A stretch of 5,413 nucleotides of DNA from Planktothrix sp. UBA8402 (GCA_003456035.1 DMPJ01000437.1:28838-34250), one strand, 5' to 3'. Counted from the stretch's first letter, positions 1 through 5,413 are shown. A program made the numbers and translations. The notes: generated by a model not told the origin, from the sequence alone.

Positions 1-1855
1 ATGTTCCTAAAATCCCTAGAATTTCCTGGTGTTCATCTAAACTTAATTGAGCCGAAATTAAGATCCGACGAGTTGCAGGTTGGGAACGCTGTCCCTGATT
101 TTCTTTCTCTTTAATATTAAATACTAGCATTCGGACTTCTAGTTGTTCAGTTTTGGGACGACCTAACATTAATGATTCAAACCATTGACTGGCTTTTGTC
201 CGATCTTGAGAATAAATATAATTTAAAAATGATGTCCCTAAGCTATTCTCTATGGTTAATCCGGTTAGTTGTGTCCAAGCGGAATTTAAAAATATCCAAT
301 TTCCTTGAATATCAGTTTTAAAAACAACTGATTTTAAGCTCTGAATTAGATCATCAAGTGAATGATTTTCATGCAAAGATGGAGTTTTTTCTAAGTTTGA
401 AGATCCTAAATCAATTTGAGATCCAATTAAGCGCAGGGGCTCCCCTTGTTCACTCCAAAATCCTTGACTTCGATTCAGTACGGATTTATATTCACCGTCT
501 TTACACCGGATACGATATTCTGTCAAATATTCATTATTTTTCTTGGCAAAATAATTTTTTAGTGCAACTTTAACTCGCTTTAAATCTTGAGGATGAATCC
601 GACTTAACCATTCTTCTAGGGTATTTTTAATCTCATGTTCTTGATATCCTAACATGGCTTTCCATTGGGAAGAATAGCAAATTTCATTCGTTTTTAAATT
701 CCAATTATAAATACCTTCTTGATAAGATTTTAAAGATTCTACAGTTTGATCAATGCCAGATAAATTATTAGATCGTAAAGACTTAGGGGCAGATTGAGTT
801 ACTTTTAAAACTTCCTGAAATTGATCCTGCCAACTTAATAACGTATTGTGCATTGATTTGGGTTGGAGAACTTGCAGCAATATGGTTTCCGGGGAAATTA
901 TTGTGATCGGATTATTTTGATCATCTACCAAAATTATCGGCAGTTGATAATAATATTTACGCATTAACTTTAATGCCATTTTTAGGGAAACCTGCGATCG
1001 CAAAATCAAAGGCGGTGTATTACAAATCGTAATAGCTTTAACTGTTTTTAAATTTAGCCCTAATGCCTGTATTGAAATAATATCATGGCAAGTCACAACT
1101 CCCACCCATTTACACCCAGATTGTGCTTGAGAAATCCGATCCCCTTTTAACTTAGAATTGGGGGGAGATGTTTCTGTGATCACAATTTCATCCACAGCAT
1201 AATCAAACATTAATTCGGTTAATTCTCGTAGGGTTGCTTCCCCAGATGCCTGCACAATTTTAGAAGTTTCTAGGGGAGCAAGTTGATTTAATTTAATTAA
1301 ATTATCGGGCAGAAAAAGGTAATCAAGCAGTTGTTGGGAAGCTGGTTGATGTTGGGGTAAAACCAAATCCGAGTTAGAGAATGATTCCTGACTAGAAATT
1401 ACTTGAGGAATAGATGCTAAGGATCTGGCTATTTTTTTAGCTTCTGAATCTCTTAAAGATAACTGAAGAAAATTTTTCGGACTAATTACCCCAACTAATC
1501 TTCCTAAATCATCAACAATAGGAAGTTGTTGAATTTGATGTTTTTCCAATATCAATAAGATGGTAAATATATCGTTCATCTCCGATTCCCTAACCGTGAG
1601 AAATGACCGAATCATAATTTGAGAAATCGGAAATCCCCGCAAAGGATCTCCAATGGAATTAAGCTGAATAATATCTCGTTCTGTAAAAATTCCGACAATC
1701 GCTGGTTTTTGATCACTAATATCGACAGGTTCAATCACAAAAATTGAACTGGAACCTGTAGAACTCATCAACAAAATTACCTCGGATACAGAGGTTTCCG
1801 GCGTTGTGGTTAGGGGATGGCGGTTGATGGCTTGACGAACTGAGGGAATAAACAT
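1..1855 (-). CDS. CBS-domain and PAS-domain signalling protein, 3' end outside window (partial)
   Basis: An open frame runs without a stop from ATG at 1855 down to base 1, giving 618 residues and no stop codon in the window. By eye the order is two CBS motifs (about residues 9-62 and 77-133; the motifs VGIFTERDII at 54-63 and LPIVDDLGRLVGVIS at 111-125 are typical), a second, more diverged CBS pair (about 192-262 with WVGVVTCHDII, and 272-328), a PAS_3-like domain with its PAC end (about 378-484; YNWNLKTNE, HPQD, YRIRCKDGEYK), and a second PAS domain (about 501 to the edge; FKTDIQGNWIFLN). CBS pairs generally bind adenine nucleotides and PAS domains sense ligands or mediate dimerisation. In cyanobacteria this arrangement usually feeds a histidine kinase or GGDEF/EAL output, but the output part is not visible here. 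No membrane helix is seen, so it is probably cytoplasmic. An in-frame GTG at 1900 is an alternative start; a stop lies upstream of it. ATG fits better because CBS1 begins within ten residues. Confidence 0.88.
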   Translation of the reverse strand, partial: MFIPSVRQAINRHPLTTTPETSVSEVILLMSSTGSSSIFVIEPVDISDQKPAIVGIFTERDIIQLNSIGDPLRGFPISQIMIRSFLTVRESEMNDIFTILLILEKHQIQQLPIVDDLGRLVGVISPKNFLQLSLRDSEAKKIARSLASIPQVISSQESFSNSDLVLPQHQPASQQLLDYLFLPDNLIKLNQLAPLETSKIVQASGEATLRELTELMFDYAVDEIVITETSPPNSKLKGDRISQAQSGCKWVGVVTCHDIISIQALGLNLKTVKAITICNTPPLILRSQVSLKMALKLMRKYYYQLPIILVDDQNNPITIISPETILLQVLQPKSMHNTLLSWQDQFQEVLKVTQSAPKSLRSNNLSGIDQTVESLKSYQEGIYNWNLKTNEICYSSQWKAMLGYQEHEIKNTLEEWLSRIHPQDLKRVKVALKNYFAKKNNEYLTEYRIRCKDGEYKSVLNRSQGFWSEQGEPLRLIGSQIDLGSSNLEKTPSLHENHSLDDLIQSLKSVVFKTDIQGNWIFLNSAWTQLTGLTIENSLGTSFLNYIYSQDRTKASQWFESLMLGRPKTEQLEVRMLVFNIKEKENQGQRSQPATRRILISAQLSLDEHQEILGILGT

Positions 1856-1903
1856 AGAGGGCTGATTGGGGTTGATACTGAGTGGAATCAGGTTTGGCAC
1901 TCG

Positions 1904-1931
1904 GTTGTATGGAAATTTGGCAAATAATCAA
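1904..1931 (-). promoter_or_regulatory. candidate sigma70-type promoter of the CBS/PAS gene
   Basis: Read on the minus strand there is a TTGATT box (1931-1926), a 16-bp spacer and a TACAAC box (1909-1904). This would start transcription near 1897 and leave a leader of about 42 nt before ATG 1855. It would also exclude the GTG at 1900 as the start codon. The match is moderate and rests on sequence alone. Confidence 0.28.
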
Positions 1932-2260
1932 AGCCAGGGGTGAGATACCTAGGGGGTAACACCCACTTCTATTACCAGCATATTGGTATTTTCCCTGGAT
2001 GTCTTACCTAATTTTGCCGTTTACTCCTATTCTGGCAACCCTTAAGGCAATTTTTGAATTTTGGGTTTTGGGCTGCTATGGGCCAGAGGTATTGTAGAAG
2101 ACAAAATCCAGATTAATGTTATCTTTAGGGATCAAACTAGAATATGAACTTCTATTTTGGCTTCTGATCGCCTTTAGATTTAAAATTTTTTATGGTCACA
2201 CGATTTTATCTGGTTCCGTTTGTCACTGTTTCCTTGAATTTTTCCCTGTAATACAGTTTT

Positions 2261-2290
2261 TTGACAATCAACAAGGTTCCATCTTCTTGT
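2261..2290 (+). promoter_or_regulatory. candidate promoter for the DUF4330 gene
   Basis: A perfect TTGACA box lies at 2261-2266, about 50 bases before the start codon. The best-placed -10 hexamer (TCTTGT, 2285-2290, 18-bp spacer) matches the consensus at only three of six positions, so the call rests mainly on the -35 box and its position. Confidence 0.25.
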
Positions 2291-2315
2291 GTAAAACTTA
2301 CCGTGAATTTGTTCT

Positions 2316-2834
2316 ATGAAAATTTTAGATTCTCAAGGTCGTCTCTTTGGGAGAATTAGCATTCTCGATTTCGGTGCAGCTTTAGTGATTTTACTGGTAA
2401 TTTTTGGGATTTTCTTCTATCCGGGGACATCGGGTTCGGTGGCTCAAGTCGGAGTTACTACCCGTCCTGTGATTATAGATGTTCTGGTGGTGGGACTCAA
2501 AAGCCGTAACGCTAAAGAATTATTTAAAACCGGAGAAAAAACCAATTTAATTATTCGCAATCAACCCTATGGTCAGGTTACCCTGAATAATGTAGATTTT
2601 TTACCTAGAATTATCGCCGTTACTCAACCAAATGGCACACTAAAAGCCCTTCCCGATCCCACTGCTGATAATCTATTTAATAATAATTTGCTTTTAACCT
2701 TAGAAGGAAAAGGTCAAATCACCGAAACTGGCCCGGTTTTAGGCAATATTAAAATCAAAGTTGGTACTACCGTTGAACTCGACGGCAAAAACTACAACTT
2801 CAACGGTACAGTCATCGAAGTTAGGGTGAAATAA
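2316..2834 (+). CDS. DUF4330 family membrane-anchored protein
   Basis: This gene encodes 172 residues. The N-terminus (MKILDSQGRLFGRISILDFG) followed by a single hydrophobic helix (about residues 17-36, AALVILLVIFGIFF) and the motif YPGTSGSVAQ is, as I recall it, the signature of the DUF4330 proteins seen in cyanobacteria. The rest (about 50-172) is rich in beta-strand-like segments ending in a repeat-like stretch with IKIKVGTTVELDGKNYNF, and probably sits on the far side of the membrane as a compact beta domain. No catalytic motif or cysteine is visible and the function is unknown. The length looks normal for the family. No Shine-Dalgarno sequence precedes ATG 2316, which is common in cyanobacteria. 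It lies 66 bp upstream of chlM on the same strand, so co-transcription is possible, although chlM may have its own promoter. Confidence 0.88.
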   Translation: MKILDSQGRLFGRISILDFGAALVILLVIFGIFFYPGTSGSVAQVGVTTRPVIIDVLVVGLKSRNAKELFKTGEKTNLIIRNQPYGQVTLNNVDFLPRIIAVTQPNGTLKALPDPTADNLFNNNLLLTLEGKGQITETGPVLGNIKIKVGTTVELDGKNYNFNGTVIEVRVK

Positions 2835-2860
2835 TACTGCCTCTATTCTCGTATATGCTT

Positions 2861-2866
2861 TACAAT
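2861..2866 (+). promoter_or_regulatory. candidate -10 box upstream of chlM
   Basis: TACAAT matches five of six bases of the sigma70 -10 consensus and lies 34 bases before the preferred chlM start. No good -35 box is seen at the expected distance. If used, transcription would begin near 2873, about where the alternative TTG start (2874) lies, which favours ATG 2901 as the true start. Confidence 0.25.
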
Positions 2867-2900
2867 ATAAGGTTTGGATGGAATTAATTTCAAACAAACC

Positions 2901-3593
2901 ATGAGTGTAGCAGACGAGAAAACCGTAGTTCGGGATTATTTTAATAGCACAGGATTTGATCGGTGGAGACGCATCTACGGTGACGGTCAAGTTAACAAAG
3001 TTCAACTCGATATCCGTCAAGGACATCAACAAACCGTTGATCAAGTCTTAAAGTGGTTAAAAGCCGATCCTAACCTGCCGGGTTTAAGCATTTGTGACGC
3101 TGGATGTGGTGTAGGCAGTTTGAGCATCCCTTTAGCAGAAGCCGGAGCCATAGTATACGGAAGTGATATTTCTGAAAAAATGGTGGCTGAAGCTTATGAT
3201 CGGGCAAAAGACCGCCTGAGCGTGATCCAAAAACTTAGCTTCACGGCTCAAGATTTAGAAACCCTACAAGGTCGCTATCATACAGTGATTTGTTTGGATG
3301 TTTTAATTCATTATCCCCAAGCTCAAATTCCGGAGATGATTTCTCATCTTTGTTCCTTAGCAGAATCCCGGGTAATTTTGAGTTTTGCTCCCAAAACTTT
3401 AGCATTAACTATGCTCAAAAAAGTTGGGGAATTATTTCCCGGGCCGAGTAAAACTACTCGTGCTTACCAACATCGTTCATCAGATATTGTCAAGATTTTT
3501 AGTGATCATGGTTTTTCTATTCAACGACAAACCATGATCGGTACTAGCTTCTACTATTCCCGTTTAATTGAAGCTATACGCAATACGGATTAG
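2901..3593 (+). CDS. chlM: Mg-protoporphyrin IX methyltransferase
   Basis: ChlM transfers a methyl group from S-adenosylmethionine to the ring C propionate of Mg-protoporphyrin IX, giving the monomethyl ester. This is the step between Mg-chelatase and the oxidative cyclase in chlorophyll synthesis, at or near membranes. The protein has 230 residues from ATG 2901. The N-terminal block (RDYFNSTGFDRWRRIYGDG, 11-29) is diagnostic of ChlM. The SAM-binding motif I is DAGCGVGSLSIPLA at 66-79, followed by YGSDIS at 86-91 with the acidic residue D89. CLDVLIHYP (131-139) and SFAPKTL (161-167) follow, then FPGPSKTTRAYQH (179-191). Tyr26 and His137 correspond to Tyr28 and His139, which I recall as functionally important in the Synechocystis enzyme. 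The frame stays open upstream to a TTG at 2874, adding nine residues, but 230 residues matches the family length and the extension is unlike relatives. No clear Shine-Dalgarno sequence is present. Confidence 0.96.
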   Translation: MSVADEKTVVRDYFNSTGFDRWRRIYGDGQVNKVQLDIRQGHQQTVDQVLKWLKADPNLPGLSICDAGCGVGSLSIPLAEAGAIVYGSDISEKMVAEAYDRAKDRLSVIQKLSFTAQDLETLQGRYHTVICLDVLIHYPQAQIPEMISHLCSLAESRVILSFAPKTLALTMLKKVGELFPGPSKTTRAYQHRSSDIVKIFSDHGFSIQRQTMIGTSFYYSRLIEAIRNTD

Positions 3594-3602
3594 GAAACAC
3601 AA

Positions 3603-3634
3603 ACCGGAGGTGCTTAATGTTGCATCTCTCCGGT
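3603..3634 (+). promoter_or_regulatory. hairpin downstream of chlM
   Basis: ACCGGAG (3603-3609) pairs perfectly with CTCCGGT (3628-3634), and the stem can be extended with bulges by TGC/GCA (3611-3613 with 3622-3624). It starts ten bases after the chlM stop. No T-tract follows, so it is not a classical intrinsic terminator. It might still stabilise or end the chlM transcript. It also covers a GGAGG (3606-3610) that precedes a small open frame at 3617, so it could mask that ribosome site. Confidence 0.4.
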
Positions 3635-3715
3635 GTGATGGGGGCTTTGATTCTGTTCCACGCTCTCTCGGTGGGGAGGAAAAACAATGCAGTTCCTGAA
3701 GGTGATCACAGCTAG
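3617..3715 (+). CDS. possible 32-residue leader peptide
   Basis: A short frame starts at ATG 3617, six bases after a good Shine-Dalgarno sequence (GGAGG, 3606-3610), and ends at TAG 3713-3715, overlapping the start of the next gene by 29 bases in another frame. The product would begin MLHLSGVMGALILFHALSVG, a short hydrophobic stretch, then a polar tail. A clear ribosome site is notable in a window where most genes lack one. I do not recognise the peptide, and a frame this short may occur by chance. If it is translated, its ribosomes would cross the Shine-Dalgarno region of the 138-residue gene. Confidence 0.2.
   Translation: MLHLSGVMGALILFHALSVGRKNNAVPEGDHS
3664..3679 (+). promoter_or_regulatory. 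ribosome binding site in a possible masking stem
   Basis: GGAGG at 3675-3679 ends seven bases before ATG 3687, the clearest Shine-Dalgarno sequence of the recognised genes here, and it decides the start of the 138-residue protein. The preceding TCTCTC (3664-3669) can pair with GGGAGG (3674-3679) around a four-base loop, including two G-T wobble pairs. The site may therefore be partly masked in the messenger. Confidence 0.45.
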
Positions 3716-4103
3716 TTTATTAGTTCCGGTAGGAATGGGTTCTTTATTAGCGATCGCAACTGAATTAATCAGTCCTAATTCAACTGCCGATGGTAGACTC
3801 AGTATTATTTTAGGCGGATTGATTTTAGGTTTACCCTCCTTGGGAATAGGAGGATGGGTCGCCTGGGACTGGTATCAAGAACGCCGTCAAAAAAATCAAG
3901 CTCGTTCTCGACGGATTAGTTCTATATTTTGGCATTTAGTTAAAGTTCAAGGAGGAGAAATTAGTGTCCAAAAATTAGCTAAATATACCCATTTATCCCA
4001 ACTCGAAGCTAAATTATTTTTAGATCAAAAAGCTCAAGAGTTAAATGGAAAATCCCAACAAAAATCAAATGGGGAAATTATTTATCATTTCCATATTGAT
4101 TAG
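3687..4103 (+). CDS. membrane protein with C-terminal winged-helix-like domain, function unknown
   Basis: This gene encodes 138 residues, from an ATG with a strong Shine-Dalgarno sequence. Two hydrophobic helices are visible (about 5-27, FLKVITASLLVPVGMGSLLAI region, and about 38-60, LSIILGGLILGLPSLGIGGW region), so the protein probably sits in a membrane as a hairpin. A basic stretch follows (YQERRQKNQARSRR, 63-76), which by the positive-inside rule places the tail in the cytoplasm. Residues 77-137 read as a small winged-helix fold: helix ISSIFWHLVKVQ, short strand EIS, helix VQKLAKYTHLS, helix QLEAKLFLDQKAQEL, then a wing ending GEIIYHFHI. I recall similar unnamed proteins in cyanobacteria, but no function. 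The tail may bind DNA or another protein. There is no catalytic motif. It is flanked by chlM and map on the same strand, with gaps of 93 and 77 bp. A HIP1 octamer lies inside it (3750-3757). Confidence 0.8.
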   Translation: MQFLKVITASLLVPVGMGSLLAIATELISPNSTADGRLSIILGGLILGLPSLGIGGWVAWDWYQERRQKNQARSRRISSIFWHLVKVQGGEISVQKLAKYTHLSQLEAKLFLDQKAQELNGKSQQKSNGEIIYHFHID

Positions 4104-4125
4104 TATTTGTGGTTATTCTTATGAT
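4096..4125 (+). promoter_or_regulatory. candidate promoter for map
   Basis: TTGATT (4096-4101) and TATGAT (4120-4125, five of six consensus bases) are separated by 18 bp. Transcription would begin near 4132 and leave a leader of about 49 nt before ATG 4181. The -35 box overlaps the stop codon of the preceding gene. This suggests that map, and perhaps kaiB behind it, forms its own transcription unit. Confidence 0.4.
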
Positions 4126-4180
4126 ACCTTGGTAGAAACCCTGATAACTGGCGAGACACATCCAGATTTTTAACAAACAA

Positions 4181-4945
4181 ATGGGCAGTGAAACAATTGT
4201 TCTTTTATCCCGCCGAGAAATCGAAAAAATGCGTCAAGCAGGACGTCTGGCGGTGCAACTGTTAAATCATCTTGAACTGATGATTAAACCAGGGGTGAGC
4301 ACCCTAGAACTCAACGATGAAGCCGAAAGCTGGACGCAGGAACACGGCGCTCGCAGTGCTCCATTGGGCTATCATGGATTCCCCAAATCAATCTGTACCA
4401 GCGTGAATGAAGTCATCTGTCATGGTATCCCCAACGCCAAACAGATTCTCAAAGACGGGGATATTATCAATGTCGATGTTACCCCCATCCTAGACGGCTA
4501 TTATGGTGATGTCTCTCGCACCTTTTTTGTCGGTACACCTTCGACCGTAGCTAAAAAATTAGTCGAAGTCACCGAAGAATGTTTAAGGCGAGGAATTGAA
4601 GCCGTTAAACCCGATGGACGGGTGGGCGATATTGGGGCAGCCATTCAAGAATATGCCGAAGCTCAGGGCTTTTCCGTCGTCCGGGATTTTGTCGGTCATG
4701 GGGTGAATACGGTATTTCATACAGCCCCTCAAATTCCCCACTATGGAAAACGGGGAAAAGGAAAACGTCTACGTCCGGGGATGGTCTTTACCATCGAACC
4801 CATGATTAACGAAGGTACTTGGGAAGCCAAAGTCCTAGACGATGGTTGGACAGCCATTACCAAGGATCAAAAACTCTCCGCCCAATTTGAACATACCGTT
4901 GCAGTCACAGAAACAGGTGTAGAGATTCTCACCCTCGCAGACTAA
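4181..4945 (+). CDS. map: type I methionine aminopeptidase
   Basis: The enzyme removes the initiator methionine from new proteins when the second residue is small, using a two-metal centre in the cytoplasm. The product has 254 residues, close to the usual 250-265 of the bacterial type I form. All five metal ligands are present: D99 (INVDVT), D110 (YYGDVSRTF), H173 (VGHGVN), E206 (FTIEPM) and E237 (QFEHTV). Each is offset by two from the E. coli numbering that I recall (97, 108, 171, 204, 235). The substrate-site histidines H81 (CHGIPN) and H180 (VFHTAP) are also kept, and the early motif LLSRREIEKMRQAGRLA is typical. No N-terminal zinc-finger extension is present. Codon use is a little more GC-rich than in the left half of the window. 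There is no clear Shine-Dalgarno sequence before the ATG. kaiB follows 32 bp downstream on the same strand, so the two may share a transcript. Cyanobacteria often have several map genes; which paralogue this is cannot be judged here. Confidence 0.97.
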   Translation: MGSETIVLLSRREIEKMRQAGRLAVQLLNHLELMIKPGVSTLELNDEAESWTQEHGARSAPLGYHGFPKSICTSVNEVICHGIPNAKQILKDGDIINVDVTPILDGYYGDVSRTFFVGTPSTVAKKLVEVTEECLRRGIEAVKPDGRVGDIGAAIQEYAEAQGFSVVRDFVGHGVNTVFHTAPQIPHYGKRGKGKRLRPGMVFTIEPMINEGTWEAKVLDDGWTAITKDQKLSAQFEHTVAVTETGVEILTLAD

Positions 4946-4977
4946 GTGGATGTTATCCTATTAACCCCTAAAAATCT

Positions 4978-5280
4978 ATGAGTCCTCTCCAAAAAACCTA
5001 TGTTCTCAAACTCTATGTCGCCGGAAATACTCCTAACTCAGTCCGAGCTTTAAAAACCCTTAAAGACATCTTAGAACAGGAGTTTCAAGGGGTTTATGCC
5101 TTGAAAGTGATTGATGTTCTCAAAAATCCTCAACTGGCTGAGGAAGACAAGATTTTGGCTACTCCTACCCTGTCTAAAATTTTACCTCCACCCGTGCGGA
5201 AAATTATCGGGGATCTTTCCGATCGTGAAAAAGTCCTCATTGGACTTGATCTTCTTTACGAAGAACTAATGGATGAGTAA
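4978..5280 (+). CDS. kaiB: circadian clock protein KaiB
   Basis: KaiB is the thioredoxin-fold partner of the KaiABC oscillator. After KaiC is phosphorylated, KaiB switches fold, binds the KaiC CI ring, captures KaiA and displaces SasA, starting the dephosphorylation half of the cycle. The 100-residue product reads almost like the Synechococcus elongatus protein as I remember it: [20 protein letters not shown] (10-29), [20 protein letters not shown] (35-54), [20 protein letters not shown] (55-74), [20 protein letters not shown] (76-95). Residues tied to fold switching in earlier work (Y8, K58, G89, D91) are present, as is the T62-P63 step. It therefore belongs to the canonical KaiB1 group rather than the KaiB2/KaiB3 types. 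The C-terminus ends at MDE, with less of an acidic tail than in S. elongatus. kaiA is not upstream; map is. No Shine-Dalgarno sequence precedes the ATG. kaiC, the usual downstream partner, would lie beyond the window if it is present. Confidence 0.97.
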   Translation: MSPLQKTYVLKLYVAGNTPNSVRALKTLKDILEQEFQGVYALKVIDVLKNPQLAEEDKILATPTLSKILPPPVRKIIGDLSDREKVLIGLDLLYEELMDE

Positions 5281-5287
5281 ACAACCC

Positions 5288-5314
5288 CCACTGATTTGAG
5301 TACAAATACAGTGG
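5288..5314 (+). terminator. strong hairpin just after kaiB
   Basis: CCACTGATTTG (5288-5298) pairs over 11 bp with 5303-5314, with one bulged A (5308) and an AGTA loop (5299-5302). It begins eight bases after the kaiB stop. The sequence after it (AGGCTTTGAAAG) has only three consecutive T residues, so it is not a textbook intrinsic terminator. In cyanobacteria such a hairpin could still end or stabilise the kaiB message, or lower read-through into a downstream kaiC. Confidence 0.5.
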
Positions 5315-5360
5315 AGGCTTTGAAAGAAGCCGATAGTTTACCAGCCTAAGTCTTATTAAC

Positions 5361-5413
5361 AGGACTTACGCATCACCGCTATCAATAGTAGGGGTAATTC
5401 ATGAATTACCCCT
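5361..5413. mobile_element. likely end of a small insertion element or MITE (partial)
   Basis: AGGACTTACGCA (5361-5372) is a motif I associate with the ends of dispersed insertion elements in cyanobacterial genomes. It is followed after 17 bases by a perfect palindrome that reaches the window edge. A terminal motif plus a subterminal palindrome suggests the edge of an IS or a non-autonomous relative inserted after kaiB. No transposase sequence is visible, so family and orientation remain open; an IS200/IS605-type end is one possibility because those elements carry end hairpins. Confidence 0.4.
5390..5413. repeat. perfect 24-bp palindrome
   Basis: AGGGGTAATTCA (5390-5401) is followed directly by its exact reverse complement (5402-5413), with no spacer. 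The window ends at the last paired base, so the palindrome may be longer. Similar palindromes with a GGGG-AATTCATGAATT-CCCC core recur in cyanobacterial genomes as I recall them. It could form a cruciform or a transcript hairpin. Confidence 0.92.

Larger units (their letters stand above)
1856..2315. other. divergent intergenic region, no convincing gene
   Basis: These 460 bases separate the minus-strand sensor gene from the plus-strand DUF4330 gene and must hold both promoters. The left part has a candidate minus-strand promoter. The right part has a consensus -35 box TTGACA at 2261-2266. Between them I see only weak structure: a 5-bp TACCA/TGGTA stem around the 1975-1990 area and repeated TTTTGGG runs near 2060. 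No tRNA, known riboswitch or recognised small RNA was identified. A 67-codon open frame at 2116-2319 does not resemble a known protein. Confidence 0.6.

Noticed and set aside
358..573. Plus-strand open frame of 71 codons
   Set aside because: It lies wholly inside the minus-strand sensor gene, opposite its PAS region, and resembles no protein family. It is a shadow frame.
1731..1931. Minus-strand open frame of 66 codons
   Set aside because: It overlaps the first CBS motif of the sensor gene in another frame and is rich in serine, glutamine and proline with no domain features.
2116..2319. Plus-strand 67-codon frame whose stop overlaps the DUF4330 start (ATGA)
   Set aside because: The overlap is suggestive, but there is no ribosome site, the composition is that of translated AT-rich spacer, and it covers the likely promoter TTGACA at 2261. 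It is kept only as a note in the gap finding.
2739..3044. Minus-strand open frame of 101 codons
   Set aside because: It is antisense to the end of the DUF4330 gene and the start of chlM, both of which are clear genes.
4946..4977. Possible kaiB promoter between map and kaiB
   Set aside because: The spacer is only 32 bases and AT-rich. TATCCT near 4954 could pass as a -10 box, but no -35 partner is evident and there is no ribosome site.
5347..5368. TAAGTC/GACTTA inverted repeat
   Set aside because: The stem is only six pairs with a ten-base loop and overlaps the repeat motif at 5361. It is too weak to list as a separate feature.

Overview
The window looks like chromosomal DNA of a cyanobacterium, probably a filamentous Oscillatoriales type such as Planktothrix or Oscillatoria; the genus is a guess from style, not a match. 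The evidence is a canonical clock protein KaiB, the chlorophyll biosynthesis enzyme ChlM, a DUF4330 protein of the kind found in cyanobacteria, two HIP1 octamers (GCGATCGC at 994-1001 and 3750-3757), AT-rich codon use, and a short repeat at the right edge in the style of cyanobacterial insertion elements.

Layout. Positions 1-1855 (minus strand) hold the first 618 codons of a large sensor protein that runs off the left edge: four CBS motifs followed by two PAS domains, with the output domain outside the window. A 460-bp divergent gap (1856-2315) follows. Everything to the right is on the plus strand: a DUF4330 membrane-anchored protein (2316-2834), chlM (2901-3593, start moved to the internal ATG), a 138-residue protein with two membrane helices and a winged-helix-like tail (3687-4103), map encoding type I methionine aminopeptidase (4181-4945), and kaiB (4978-5280). 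The last 133 bases are non-coding. They contain a strong hairpin just after kaiB and a perfect 24-bp palindrome cut by the window end, next to the motif AGGACTTACGCA.

How the genes relate. ChlM makes Mg-protoporphyrin IX monomethyl ester for chlorophyll. Map trims N-terminal methionine from new proteins. KaiB is the fold-switching component of the KaiABC oscillator. They do not form one pathway; the plus-strand genes look like a loose co-directional housekeeping string with gaps of 32-93 bp, probably carrying internal promoters. The main context oddity is that kaiB follows map rather than kaiA, and that a repeat lies where kaiC would be expected.

I found no convincing new multi-gene system. 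The most useful leads are the map-kaiB arrangement with its 3' hairpin and repeat, the truncated CBS/PAS sensor, the membrane-anchored winged-helix protein, and a possible translational-coupling leader ahead of that protein.
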